A stretch of DNA of 13,330 bases from an uncultured Bacteroidales bacterium. GTDB lineage: Bacteria; Bacteroidota; Bacteroidia; Bacteroidales; F082. A model generated the notes under the pieces. It worked only from the letters and a program-made list of their open reading frames with translations. It searched no databases and was not told the DNA's origin. The stretch covers positions 1 through 13,330 of the forward strand of contig CAMKAR010000020.1 of NCBI GenBank assembly GCA_946410535.1, read 5' to 3'. The translations under genes and the position numbers were made by a program. Shown in pieces: positions 6,961 to 13,007 of the stretch (position 1 is its first letter; every line of letters starts with the position of its first letter).

Positions 6961-6984
6961 TAATAAGCAATCAAACGAAAGGTG

Positions 6985-7044
6985 AGCGCCTTTTCTGTTG
7001 CTTTTCGGGACAAGGCTACGGCTTCCAATAAACTGAAAAGCGCT
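6985..7044 (+). promoter_or_regulatory. Inverted repeat closing directly on the HTH start codon
   Basis: AGCGCCTTTTC (6985-6995) pairs with GAAAAGCGCT (7035-7044), one C bulged. The right arm abuts the ATG at 7045. Since initiation in this phylum depends strongly on an unstructured leader, this stem could limit translation of the regulator. The GTG at 6982, an alternative start in the same frame, would place the repeat within coding sequence. Confidence 0.4.
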
Positions 7045-7305
7045 ATGGAAAGAGAGAAACGATATCCAACGAAAGATTTCCACATCGGGAAACTCATCAA
7101 GGCCGAACTGGTGCGGCAGGGTCGAAGCATCACTTGGTTGGCCTCGCAGGTGGACTGCTCGCGCGAGAACTTGTATAAGGTGTTCCGCCACAAATGGATC
7201 TACACCGACTTGCTTTTCCAGATTTGCGAAGCCTTGGACTGCGATTTCTTCCAAGTCTGTTCGGAGCATTATCAAGCCAAAAAACGTGAACGAAACGGCC
7301 AATGA
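7045..7305 (+). CDS. Small XRE-type helix-turn-helix DNA-binding protein
   Basis: 86 residues from the ATG at 7045. The frame is open from a GTG at 6982, but the extra 21 residues look like translated leader and the family normally starts just before this point. A single Cro/C1-type HTH occupies most of the protein: ITWLASQVDCSRENLYKVF gives helices 2 and 3, and TDLLFQICEALDCDFFQVC is the usual closing helix pair. Proteins of this length and form are common in Bacteroidales as stand-alone regulators. No metal, ligand or partner domain is seen. It is downstream of the 117-nt palindrome and upstream of the lipoprotein genes, from which it is separated by 143 nt with its own candidate promoter. 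Its target is unknown; autoregulation through the leader structures or control of the lipoprotein cluster are guesses. Confidence 0.8.
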   Translation: MEREKRYPTKDFHIGKLIKAELVRQGRSITWLASQVDCSRENLYKVFRHKWIYTDLLFQICEALDCDFFQVCSEHYQAKKRERNGQ

Positions 7306-7377
7306 TTCGATAGCAATTTTCCAAAAGATTGGGACGGATAGCACCATGTAAAATGCTGGTAATAAAACTATTCCATA

Positions 7378-7385
7378 TATTTTTG
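7378..7385 (+). promoter_or_regulatory. -7 element (TATTTTTG) of the lipoprotein operon
   Basis: TATTTTTG matches TAnnTTTG. It lies 63 nt before the start at 7449, so the 36-nt leader repeat would fall inside the transcript. No clear -33 element is present. Confidence 0.45.
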
Positions 7386-7405
7386 CAATGTGTCTAATAA
7401 CAATT

Positions 7406-7441
7406 AAAAACCGACGCGCCCGATGGGATAGAACAGGGCAA
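7406..7441 (+). repeat. 36-nt leader element, copy 1
   Basis: This 36-nt block, containing GCGCCCGATGGGATAGAAC, is the same as 8213-8248 at 34 of 36 positions and ends 7 nt before the lipoprotein start. It contains CCCGATGGG and a possible GCCC/GGGC stem. Both copies contain the micro-frame ATG GGA TAG. Confidence 0.8.
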
Positions 7442-7448
7442 AAAGAAA

Positions 7449-7664
7449 ATGAAGAAATTATTACTCTTAATGGCAATAGTTTCGTCTGTTGCGATGTTAA
7501 CATCATGTACGAAAGACTTTTTGGACGGATATGATGCCGGTTATAATGGTTATACTTACATTGGTAAGTATTCAAGTGCATCGGCATGTGGTTCGGCATG
7601 TGCAAACCGTGGTTATACTTCTTATAGGTATAACTTTGATTTGGAGAATTGCTATTGCAAGTAA
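7449..7664 (+). CDS. Small Cys- and Tyr-rich lipoprotein
   Basis: 71 residues. MKKLLLLMAIVSS starts a lipoprotein signal peptide with lipobox LTSC, so the mature chain starts at C20 and is only about 52 residues long. It is rich in Tyr and Gly and has four further cysteines at 47, 51, 68 and 70. The pattern C-x3-C-x3-GY...C-x-C loosely recalls the WSC or PAN-type disulphide-bonded carbohydrate/protein-binding folds, but the match is too short to claim. The start is supported by the signal peptide and an A-rich leader. The next gene, a thioredoxin-like protein, starts 6 nt after the stop, so the two are surely co-transcribed, and a redox or folding relationship is plausible. I do not recognise a family. 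Confidence 0.78.
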   Translation: MKKLLLLMAIVSSVAMLTSCTKDFLDGYDAGYNGYTYIGKYSSASACGSACANRGYTSYRYNFDLENCYCK

Positions 7665-7670
7665 AAACAG

Positions 7671-8198
7671 ATGTTTTTTCGTAAGCACATATTTGTCATA
7701 GTAATAGTTTGTTTAGGATTGGGTTATTTGGTCGGTGCTTTTCTGCAACCTCGTGTCCAAAATCGCAGAATCCATAGCATGGCTTTTAACTTGAAAGATA
7801 CTGGACTATTGTCTGATTCACTTTGTGATTTCATGACAGGTCAAAGAGTTAACCTCATTGACACGTTGGCCAAGAAAGATAAGAACTTATTGGTGTTTTG
7901 GTCTCCGACATGTAGCTTCAGTAAAAGGTTCTTTTTGCACCAAATGAATGAACAGGCAGTTGGGATATATTGCTTTCCTTTGGGGAACGACTTGGAGTAT
8001 TTGAAGTTCTATGTTGAAAAACATCATGTCAAATTACCTCAAATAATGACTCAAGAGTCTGAAACATTTGTTTCGGTAGTAGTTCCTTCTATTGTTGCGA
8101 CACCTACATTTGTAATTGTTGACGACAAAGGTGAAAGGCTGGCGCAATATGTAGGGACAAACGAAATAGATGAGATGATAACATTATTGTATCAATGA
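7671..8198 (+). CDS. Membrane-anchored thioredoxin-like protein with a CxxS motif
   Basis: 175 residues. An uncleaved N-terminal anchor spans about 6-25 (a run of Ile/Val/Leu after FFRKH), leaving the rest in the periplasm. The thioredoxin-like fold is indicated by LLVFWSPTCSFSKRF (73-87), the position of the usual active-site loop, and by the cis-proline motif ATPT (143-146), which is followed by FVIVDDKG (147-154). The loop reads C81-S-F-S84, so the second active-site cysteine is replaced by serine. Such proteins cannot carry out the usual dithiol exchange alone and may act as isomerase-like or substrate-trapping partners, or be redox-inactive. It is the second gene of a tight pair with the Cys-rich lipoprotein. 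The overall form is TlpA/ResA-like, but I cannot name a specific subfamily. Confidence 0.72.
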   Translation: MFFRKHIFVIVIVCLGLGYLVGAFLQPRVQNRRIHSMAFNLKDTGLLSDSLCDFMTGQRVNLIDTLAKKDKNLLVFWSPTCSFSKRFFLHQMNEQAVGIYCFPLGNDLEYLKFYVEKHHVKLPQIMTQESETFVSVVVPSIVATPTFVIVDDKGERLAQYVGTNEIDEMITLLYQ

Positions 8199-8212
8199 AT
8201 TCAATAAACCAC

Positions 8213-8248
8213 AAAAACCGATGCGCCCGATGGGATAGAACTGGGCAA
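8213..8248 (+). repeat. 36-nt leader element, copy 2
   Basis: Differs from 7406-7441 at two positions only and ends 8 nt before the start of the SHOCT lipoprotein, the same placement as copy 1. In this copy a five-codon micro-frame, ATG CGC CCG ATG GGA TAG, opens at 8221. No TAnnTTTG element lies just upstream, so this copy is probably transcribed within the operon. Confidence 0.8.
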
Positions 8249-8256
8249 GTTTAAAA

Positions 8257-8913
8257 ATGAAAAGACTTTTATTCGTTTTTCTCTCATTAGCGGCATTTGC
8301 GCTATCGTTTTCAAGTTGTGCCACTATCGTTGGTGGCGCGAAATACAATGCCAGAGTGAGAGTTCCTGATCACCCCAACGCAAAGATAAGCATCAATGGT
8401 ATGTACCGAGGCAATGGGGAAGCAAGTACGTTGGTTGACAGAAATGCTTGTGACATGATTAATATCACCGTCCAAGAAGGTGATGATGAGCCGCAAACTT
8501 CTGTTTTTAGCGGGAAGAGATTCCGTACAGGTACCTTGGTTGCTGATATATTGGCCTTCTTTCCTGTCGGCATAATTATTGACGCCATTACAGGTGCCTG
8601 GTGGAGGCCTGATGAGAGAGAAATGGGGGTGTCAAGAATTGATGTTGACAATTATCTGTACACCATCACATACAGACCCAATGAGAAAAAGCAGAATACG
8701 CCAAATCCACCAGTTTCTGCCCAGACACCTTTAAAACCTGCTGCAACCTCGGTGTCGGAACCAACTATCACACCTCCAACCGTTTCACCAACCCAACCTT
8801 TGACAAATTCAAAGACAGAAGCGCTTCGAGAGCTGAAGCAGCTTTTGGACGAGGGCGTTTTGACGCAAGAAGAGTATGATAAAGAAAAGGCAAAACTACT
8901 TGAATCGAATTAG
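8257..8913 (+). CDS. Lipoprotein with C-terminal SHOCT domain
   Basis: 218 residues. Lipoprotein signal peptide with lipobox at SFSSC, giving lipidated C21. The mature start CATIVGG is typical of a family of Bacteroidota and proteobacterial envelope lipoproteins that carry a beta-rich, PEGA-like segment (ISINGMYRGNG near 45-55). A hydrophobic stretch at about 93-114 (LVADILAFFPVGIIIDAI) could insert in a membrane. A Pro/Thr-rich linker (about 150-185) leads to a SHOCT motif at 189-216: LRELKQLLDEGVLTQEEYDK. SHOCT is a short helical C-terminal module found on many unrelated proteins, probably for oligomerisation. It shares the 36-nt leader element with the first lipoprotein gene and probably lies in the same operon. 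Exact role unknown. Confidence 0.82.
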   Translation: MKRLLFVFLSLAAFALSFSSCATIVGGAKYNARVRVPDHPNAKISINGMYRGNGEASTLVDRNACDMINITVQEGDDEPQTSVFSGKRFRTGTLVADILAFFPVGIIIDAITGAWWRPDEREMGVSRIDVDNYLYTITYRPNEKKQNTPNPPVSAQTPLKPAATSVSEPTITPPTVSPTQPLTNSKTEALRELKQLLDEGVLTQEEYDKEKAKLLESN

Positions 8914-8941
8914 GGTATATCCTAAATAGCTTAGCAAGAAG

Positions 8942-8966
8942 GAGGATGGCTTCCGAGGTCGTCCTC
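8942..8966 (+). terminator. Possible weak terminator after the SHOCT lipoprotein
   Basis: GAGGATG (8942-8948) pairs with CGTCCTC (8960-8966), including one G-T pair, with an 11-nt loop followed by TTTC. It lies 28 nt after the stop codon. The stem is short and the T-run poor. Confidence 0.35.
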
Positions 8967-9001
8967 TTTCCTGTTTTAATGTTGGTATCCAATAGGTTGG
9001 G

Positions 9002-11317
9002 ATGATTCAAACCATATTGAAATACAGGCTTGTCCTTACTCTTTTGGCATGGTCGTTTGTCGCTCCAATTGTGGCGCAAGACACCGTTTCGGTTGGGCAA
9101 CGCCCGAAAGTTGGGCTGGTCTTGGCTGGAGGTGGTGCCAGAGGTGCTTCGTTCATTGGGGTGTTGAAGTATTTTGAGGAATTGGATATTCCGATTGATT
9201 ATGTGGTCGGATCGAGTATGGGGTCTATTATTGGTGGAATCTATGCTTTGGGATATTCTCCTGATGAGATGGCGGAAATAATTTCTTCTTTGCAATGGAA
9301 GAAATATGTTGGAAATCATATTGATAGATCTTGCTATACGGCTGATATGCGAGAAAGGTATGGTACTCAAGTAATCAACGTTCCATTCAACACAAAAGGC
9401 ATTTTTAAGGAAGGCTTCATCCCTGCTGTAATAAGCGAGTTGCCTATCGCATACGTGAACAACAAGGAACTAGAGAATCTGTTTAACGAACTTTGTCAAG
9501 GCTATCAAAACCCCATTAGATTTGATAACTTGCCTGTGCCTTTTGCTTGTGTTGCAACTGATATTGTAGCGGGGAAAGAGGTGGTGTTGCGTAGTGGTAA
9601 CCTTGCTGATGCCATCAGGGCAAGTATGGCCATTCCTGGGGTTTTCTCCCCAGTTGTTGTCGATGGAAAACTCTTGTATGACGGCGGATTGATAAACATT
9701 TTCCCTTCCGATGTGCTTCGCGAAATGGGGGCTGACATCATCATTGGGATAGAATTCAGTAACGAGAAGTACTTCTTCGGTAACAAGATACCAACGGCAT
9801 CCAAACTCTTCGACTATATCTACAATTTCGTCATCCATCCCAAAAGGGATGAGAACAAAAGGCTTTGTGACATATTGATTAAACCCAACACGGCTGAGTT
9901 TGGTCCTTTTAGCTTCACTTCACAAGCTATCGACACCCTTGTGAGCCGGGGTTATCAGGCAGCACGGCAAAATCGGGAAGCATTGCTACAGCTTAAGCAA
10001 CTTTTGGATTCCATATCGGGGCAACCAGTGCATAAAAGACCAAGAACAAATCGAGCAAACAATTTGAATGGACAATGTTTCATGGTACACAAAATTGTCA
10101 TGGACGGCGACAATTTGAGTAATTCCCAAATTAATTGGCTAAAGCGCAGAGGAAAAATCCACGAAGGGGATTTTGTTACGACAAATAACATCAGAAAAGC
10201 CATTGAACTTTATCGTGGAACAGGTGTGTTTGATGCTGTGTCGTATGAACTTATCCCGATAGATAGTTTGGCTGAAGGACGACAGCTTGTTTTTCATTTA
10301 GGTTCGGCCAGTCCCGATGTTGCTGGCTTTGGTGCCCGTTATGATACCGAGGAGGGTGCTGCGTTGTTGTTTAGTTTTGGTCTCAACGAGCATAGGCTTT
10401 CTGGTTTGAAGTTGAATCTGAAGGGTCGTTTGAGCTTTAATCCAAGGGTTAGTGCCAAAGCCACCTATTCGTTGTTCTCTATTGCCAACTTTAATTTGGC
10501 TTACGAGTATCGGAACCAATTGATGAAAATGTCAGTTCATGAAAACGACAATATGGACTTGCGAATGCAAACCCATAAAATCGGCGGATATGTTTCCCTG
10601 TTTCAATTACTGGATGTTTCGACTGAAATGGGTATCAGTTATGTATCAACAAGTTTTCCGCAGGTCAATCTGAATGATTTAGATCACGAAGCATCGGATT
10701 CTTTGTCCACATTGTCCCAAGCGTTTCAAAACCACGGTTTTTATGGCCCTTTCTTTTCTATCGGATATGATAATCAAGACAAAAACAATTTCGCGAAGCA
10801 TGGCATTTATGCAAATATCGGAGGACATCTTCGTTTTGGTACTGAAGGGAATCAAGCAATCATGAAAGATGTTGATTTTTGTTTTAAGGGCTATCTCACA
10901 CCTTGGCACAAAAGCTTTACGATAATACCGCAATTATATGGTCGGTTTTGCTTTAATGAATTACAATATGCCCCGTTATGGAACACCATTGGAGGCGAAA
11001 TAAGAGGAAGACACAGTGAAGGACAATTGCCTTTTGTCGGTGTAAACCATATTAAGAAAGTGGACGATTTAGCTGCTGTATTAAGATGCGATTTGCGATT
11101 TAATATTTGGAGAAAGCATTATTTCACGGCTATTTACAATATGTTTCTCGGGCTTGGCGACAATAATCACAATAAGGATATGTCTTTGGTGTGTTATTCC
11201 GGATTGGGTTTGAAGTATTCATACGACAGTTATATTGGCCCCATCGGATTGACGGCACAATGGTCGGATATTAATCGCCAAATCAGTTTGTATTTTTCGA
11301 TTGGATATGATTTTTGA
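9002..11317 (+). CDS. Outer-membrane patatin-like phospholipase with POTRA and Omp85-type barrel
   Basis: 771 residues. Signal peptide 1-26 (cut after IVAQ), which supports the ATG at 9002. The patatin lipase domain is at about 36-335: GGGARG oxyanion-hole motif at 43-48, nucleophile elbow GSSMG at 70-74 with catalytic S72, and catalytic D227 in DGG (227-229). One POTRA-like domain follows at about 361-425 (VHKIVMDGDN to AVSYELIPID), then a beta-barrel at about 440-771 ending in YFSIGYDF; a terminal aromatic residue is usual for barrel proteins. This order matches the PlpD/FplA-type (type Vd) autotransporter phospholipases, in which the barrel carries the lipase to the cell surface. The active-site residues are intact. 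Expected role: hydrolysis of phospholipid acyl esters at the surface or on released membrane; substrate unknown. It lies 88 nt after the SHOCT lipoprotein. Codons are AT-richer than in proS. Confidence 0.9.
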   Translation: MIQTILKYRLVLTLLAWSFVAPIVAQDTVSVGQRPKVGLVLAGGGARGASFIGVLKYFEELDIPIDYVVGSSMGSIIGGIYALGYSPDEMAEIISSLQWKKYVGNHIDRSCYTADMRERYGTQVINVPFNTKGIFKEGFIPAVISELPIAYVNNKELENLFNELCQGYQNPIRFDNLPVPFACVATDIVAGKEVVLRSGNLADAIRASMAIPGVFSPVVVDGKLLYDGGLINIFPSDVLREMGADIIIGIEFSNEKYFFGNKIPTASKLFDYIYNFVIHPKRDENKRLCDILIKPNTAEFGPFSFTSQAIDTLVSRGYQAARQNREALLQLKQLLDSISGQPVHKRPRTNRANNLNGQCFMVHKIVMDGDNLSNSQINWLKRRGKIHEGDFVTTNNIRKAIELYRGTGVFDAVSYELIPIDSLAEGRQLVFHLGSASPDVAGFGARYDTEEGAALLFSFGLNEHRLSGLKLNLKGRLSFNPRVSAKATYSLFSIANFNLAYEYRNQLMKMSVHENDNMDLRMQTHKIGGYVSLFQLLDVSTEMGISYVSTSFPQVNLNDLDHEASDSLSTLSQAFQNHGFYGPFFSIGYDNQDKNNFAKHGIYANIGGHLRFGTEGNQAIMKDVDFCFKGYLTPWHKSFTIIPQLYGRFCFNELQYAPLWNTIGGEIRGRHSEGQLPFVGVNHIKKVDDLAAVLRCDLRFNIWRKHYFTAIYNMFLGLGDNNHNKDMSLVCYSGLGLKYSYDSYIGPIGLTAQWSDINRQISLYFSIGYDF

Positions 11318-11372
11318 CCGTTTTCACATTTTCTGGACATAATTTTCATTGATTTTACACATTTCATGTTTT
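11318..11372. repeat. Left iteron copy, directly after the patatin stop
   Basis: CCGTTTT at 11318, then one full 33-bp unit beginning CACATTTTCTGGACAT at 11325, then the partial unit CACATTTCATGTTTTT at 11358. The stretch 11325-11373 matches 12877-12925 with a single mismatch, in the same orientation. It begins immediately after the patatin TGA, at the downstream end of the minus-strand ATPase gene. The 133 nt from here to that gene's stop hold nothing I can name. Confidence 0.85.
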
Positions 11373-11505
11373 TATCGGAGATGCTTTGAAAAAATGACAA
11401 TAACACACAACCCGTTTATTGTTTTTCGCTAACCAATCATCCGAAATATTCGTATTTTCAGTTCGCAAAAAACGCATCAAAGTACTTTACTTAAAAAGTG
11501 TCGAA

Positions 11506-12834
11506 TTAACTTCTCGTAGCCAACCACCGCTTGAGCAAAAAAGCGCAGAAATAGGGGAAGGTATAGAACTTTCCGTTAAAACCTATATTCTTGTTACACA
11601 GCTTGATACCATATTTAATATCAGGATAAGTGTGGCTGTCGATGAGTGTGTTCAAAGAGACAGTGGCACCATCTTTCGCTTTCACTTCCACGGGAATCAG
11701 GCTATCGGTGTCGCGCAGAAAGAAATCCATTTCAAGCTGGGAATTGTCTTTTTTGTAGTAATAGGTGTCATATTCCATTTTTGTAAGTGCTTCTGCTACA
11801 ATGTTTTCATAAACTGCGCCTTTGTAAACGCCAAGGTTTTTGTTCCGCCTAAGGTCTTGTGCCGATTCCTCATCAAGATTGGCCATCAAAAGACCATTAT
11901 CATGATAATAGACCTTGTATTTCGATTCGTCATAATTGCCTTTTAGCGGCAGTTCGGGGAAGTTGAGGCAATGGCACACATTCACGATGCCCGCGTCTTC
12001 GAGCCATTCCACACAACCCACATACTCACGACTACGGGCATGGGCTGCCACCTTGGTAATCTGGAATTTCTTGTTGTCCTTGGCCAAGAAGAAGGGAATG
12101 TTGCGATACACATTCTTGATTTTCGCCTTGTCGATACCCCGAGCATATTTTGTTATATCTTCCTCATAATCAAACACAAGTTGTCGTTGCATGTCGAGGA
12201 TACCCGAATAGTTTCCCGTTTCAATGAACCGATTGACGATGGCGGGCATTCCACCTATTACGGCATACTCAAGGAAAAGTTCGCTCATGACATCCATTTC
12301 TAGCGTGGAAAACGGCGTTATGGTTACAAGATGTTGCAGCAGGTCCTCGATTTGTTCGTCTTTGTAGCCTTTTGCCCAAAGAAATTCCTCGAAATCAAGG
12401 GAGTGCATGGTGTAATCGGTTTTGTGGCCGACACTGTTTGAAGCGATTTCCTTGTAATTCAAGCCCATCATTGAGCCTGAGCAAATCACATCGAAACGGT
12501 GGTCTTCCATAAAAAACTTCAAGCAAGTGGCACAGTCGGGAAATTCCTGCATTTCATCAAAGAAAATAAGTGTTTCATTTTCAATGAATTGAAATTGAGG
12601 ATTAAGGAAAGAGATTTGCCTAACCACGGCATCAACGGAATAGCCTTGGGAGAAGATTCCCTTAAACTCAGGATGGGTGACGAAGTTGATTTCGATAAAC
12701 GAGGAATAGGTTTTACCGAATTGGCGTACCGAAAAGGTTTTCCCTACCTGTCGGGCACCCCTGACGATCAAGGGTTTATGGGCGGAATCTTGCTTCCAAT
12801 CCTGCAAATAAAGGTCAATTTTACGCTTCATCAT
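11506..12834 (-). CDS. AAA-family ATPase with C-terminal DUF4143 nuclease-like domain (second copy type)
   Basis: 442 residues from the ATG at 12834; the adjacent ATG at 12831 is equally possible. An in-frame GTG at 12846 exists but lies inside the iteron. Walker A is GARQVGKT (26-33), Walker B LIFFDE (89-94) and a sensor-like ICSGSMMG is at 117-124. The middle part resembles the DUF4143 ATPase family (FEEFLWAKGY 148-157, EYAVIGGMP 189-197). The C-terminus has PD-(D/E)xK-like acidic residues: E343, E368-M-D370 and E383-V-K385. It is clearly a different subfamily from the ATPase at 613-1752: longer, with little sequence in common outside the motifs. No partner gene accompanies it; iterons bound it on both sides, suggesting a self-contained transferable cassette. 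Biological role of the family is not established. Confidence 0.88.
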   Translation of the reverse strand: MMKRKIDLYLQDWKQDSAHKPLIVRGARQVGKTFSVRQFGKTYSSFIEINFVTHPEFKGIFSQGYSVDAVVRQISFLNPQFQFIENETLIFFDEMQEFPDCATCLKFFMEDHRFDVICSGSMMGLNYKEIASNSVGHKTDYTMHSLDFEEFLWAKGYKDEQIEDLLQHLVTITPFSTLEMDVMSELFLEYAVIGGMPAIVNRFIETGNYSGILDMQRQLVFDYEEDITKYARGIDKAKIKNVYRNIPFFLAKDNKKFQITKVAAHARSREYVGCVEWLEDAGIVNVCHCLNFPELPLKGNYDESKYKVYYHDNGLLMANLDEESAQDLRRNKNLGVYKGAVYENIVAEALTKMEYDTYYYKKDNSQLEMDFFLRDTDSLIPVEVKAKDGATVSLNTLIDSHTYPDIKYGIKLCNKNIGFNGKFYTFPYFCAFLLKRWLATRS

Positions 12835-12836
12835 AG

Positions 12837-12920
12837 CCGTTTTCACATTTTCTGGACATAATTTTCGGCAAAATTACACATTTTCTGGACATAATTTTCA
12901 TCGATTTTACACATTTCATG
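12837..12920. repeat. Right iteron array: two full and one partial 33-bp units
   Basis: CACATTTTCTGGACATAATT begins at 12844 and again at 12877, and the shorter CACATTTCATG begins at 12910, an exact 33-bp period. The first unit is preceded by CCGTTTT, as in the left copy. The array ends 3 nt from the ATPase start on the minus strand, where each unit reads AATTATGTCCAGAAAATGTG, and it overlaps the likely promoter. Probable operator for the ATPase gene. Confidence 0.85.
12869..12876 (-). promoter_or_regulatory. -7 element (TAATTTTG) of the second ATPase gene, inside the iterons
   Basis: On the minus strand 12876-12869 reads TAATTTTG, fitting TAnnTTTG, 34 nt before the start at 12834. It falls between the 23-bp cores of the first and second iterons, so a bound protein would occlude it. 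No clear -33 element is present. Confidence 0.4.
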
Positions 12921-12932
12921 TTTTTTTGTGGG

Positions 12933-12960
12933 GTAGAGACGTAGCGCGCTACGTCTCTAC
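12933..12960. repeat. 28-nt perfect palindrome
   Basis: GTAGAGACGTAGCG (12933-12946) is followed directly by its exact reverse complement (12947-12960). It lies between the ATPase iterons and the nrdG terminator. Palindromes built on GTAGAGACG occur as dispersed intergenic repeats in several bacterial groups, as far as I recall; the element is most likely one of these. No T-run follows. Confidence 0.75.
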
Positions 12961-12970
12961 AAAGGCAAAC

Positions 12971-13007
12971 AAAAAAATCCAGCAGCTTCAAACTGCTGGA
13001 TTTTTTT
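12971..13007 (-). terminator. Intrinsic terminator of nrdG
   Basis: A 15-bp perfect stem (AAAAAAATCCAGCAG at 12971-12985, complement at 12993-13007) with a 7-nt loop. Read on the minus strand it ends in seven T residues. The nrdG stop codon lies in its loop. Confidence 0.88.

Noticed and set aside
6718..7605. 295-residue minus-strand frame across the hairpin and HTH gene
   Set aside because: It overlaps a clear HTH gene, the start of the lipoprotein gene and the palindrome; its composition is not protein-like in any domain.
8815..10010. Shared EALxxLKQLLD segment in the SHOCT lipoprotein and the patatin protein
   Set aside because: A short amphipathic helix in both proteins; the similarity is limited to about a dozen residues and is probably chance.
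11419..11946. 175-residue plus-strand frame opposite the second ATPase
   Set aside because: Antisense to the conserved C-terminal domain of the ATPase and without recognisable features.
12835..12846. GTG at 12846 as start of the second ATPase
   Set aside because: It lies inside the first iteron; the ATG at 12834 or 12831 gives the family-typical N-terminus.
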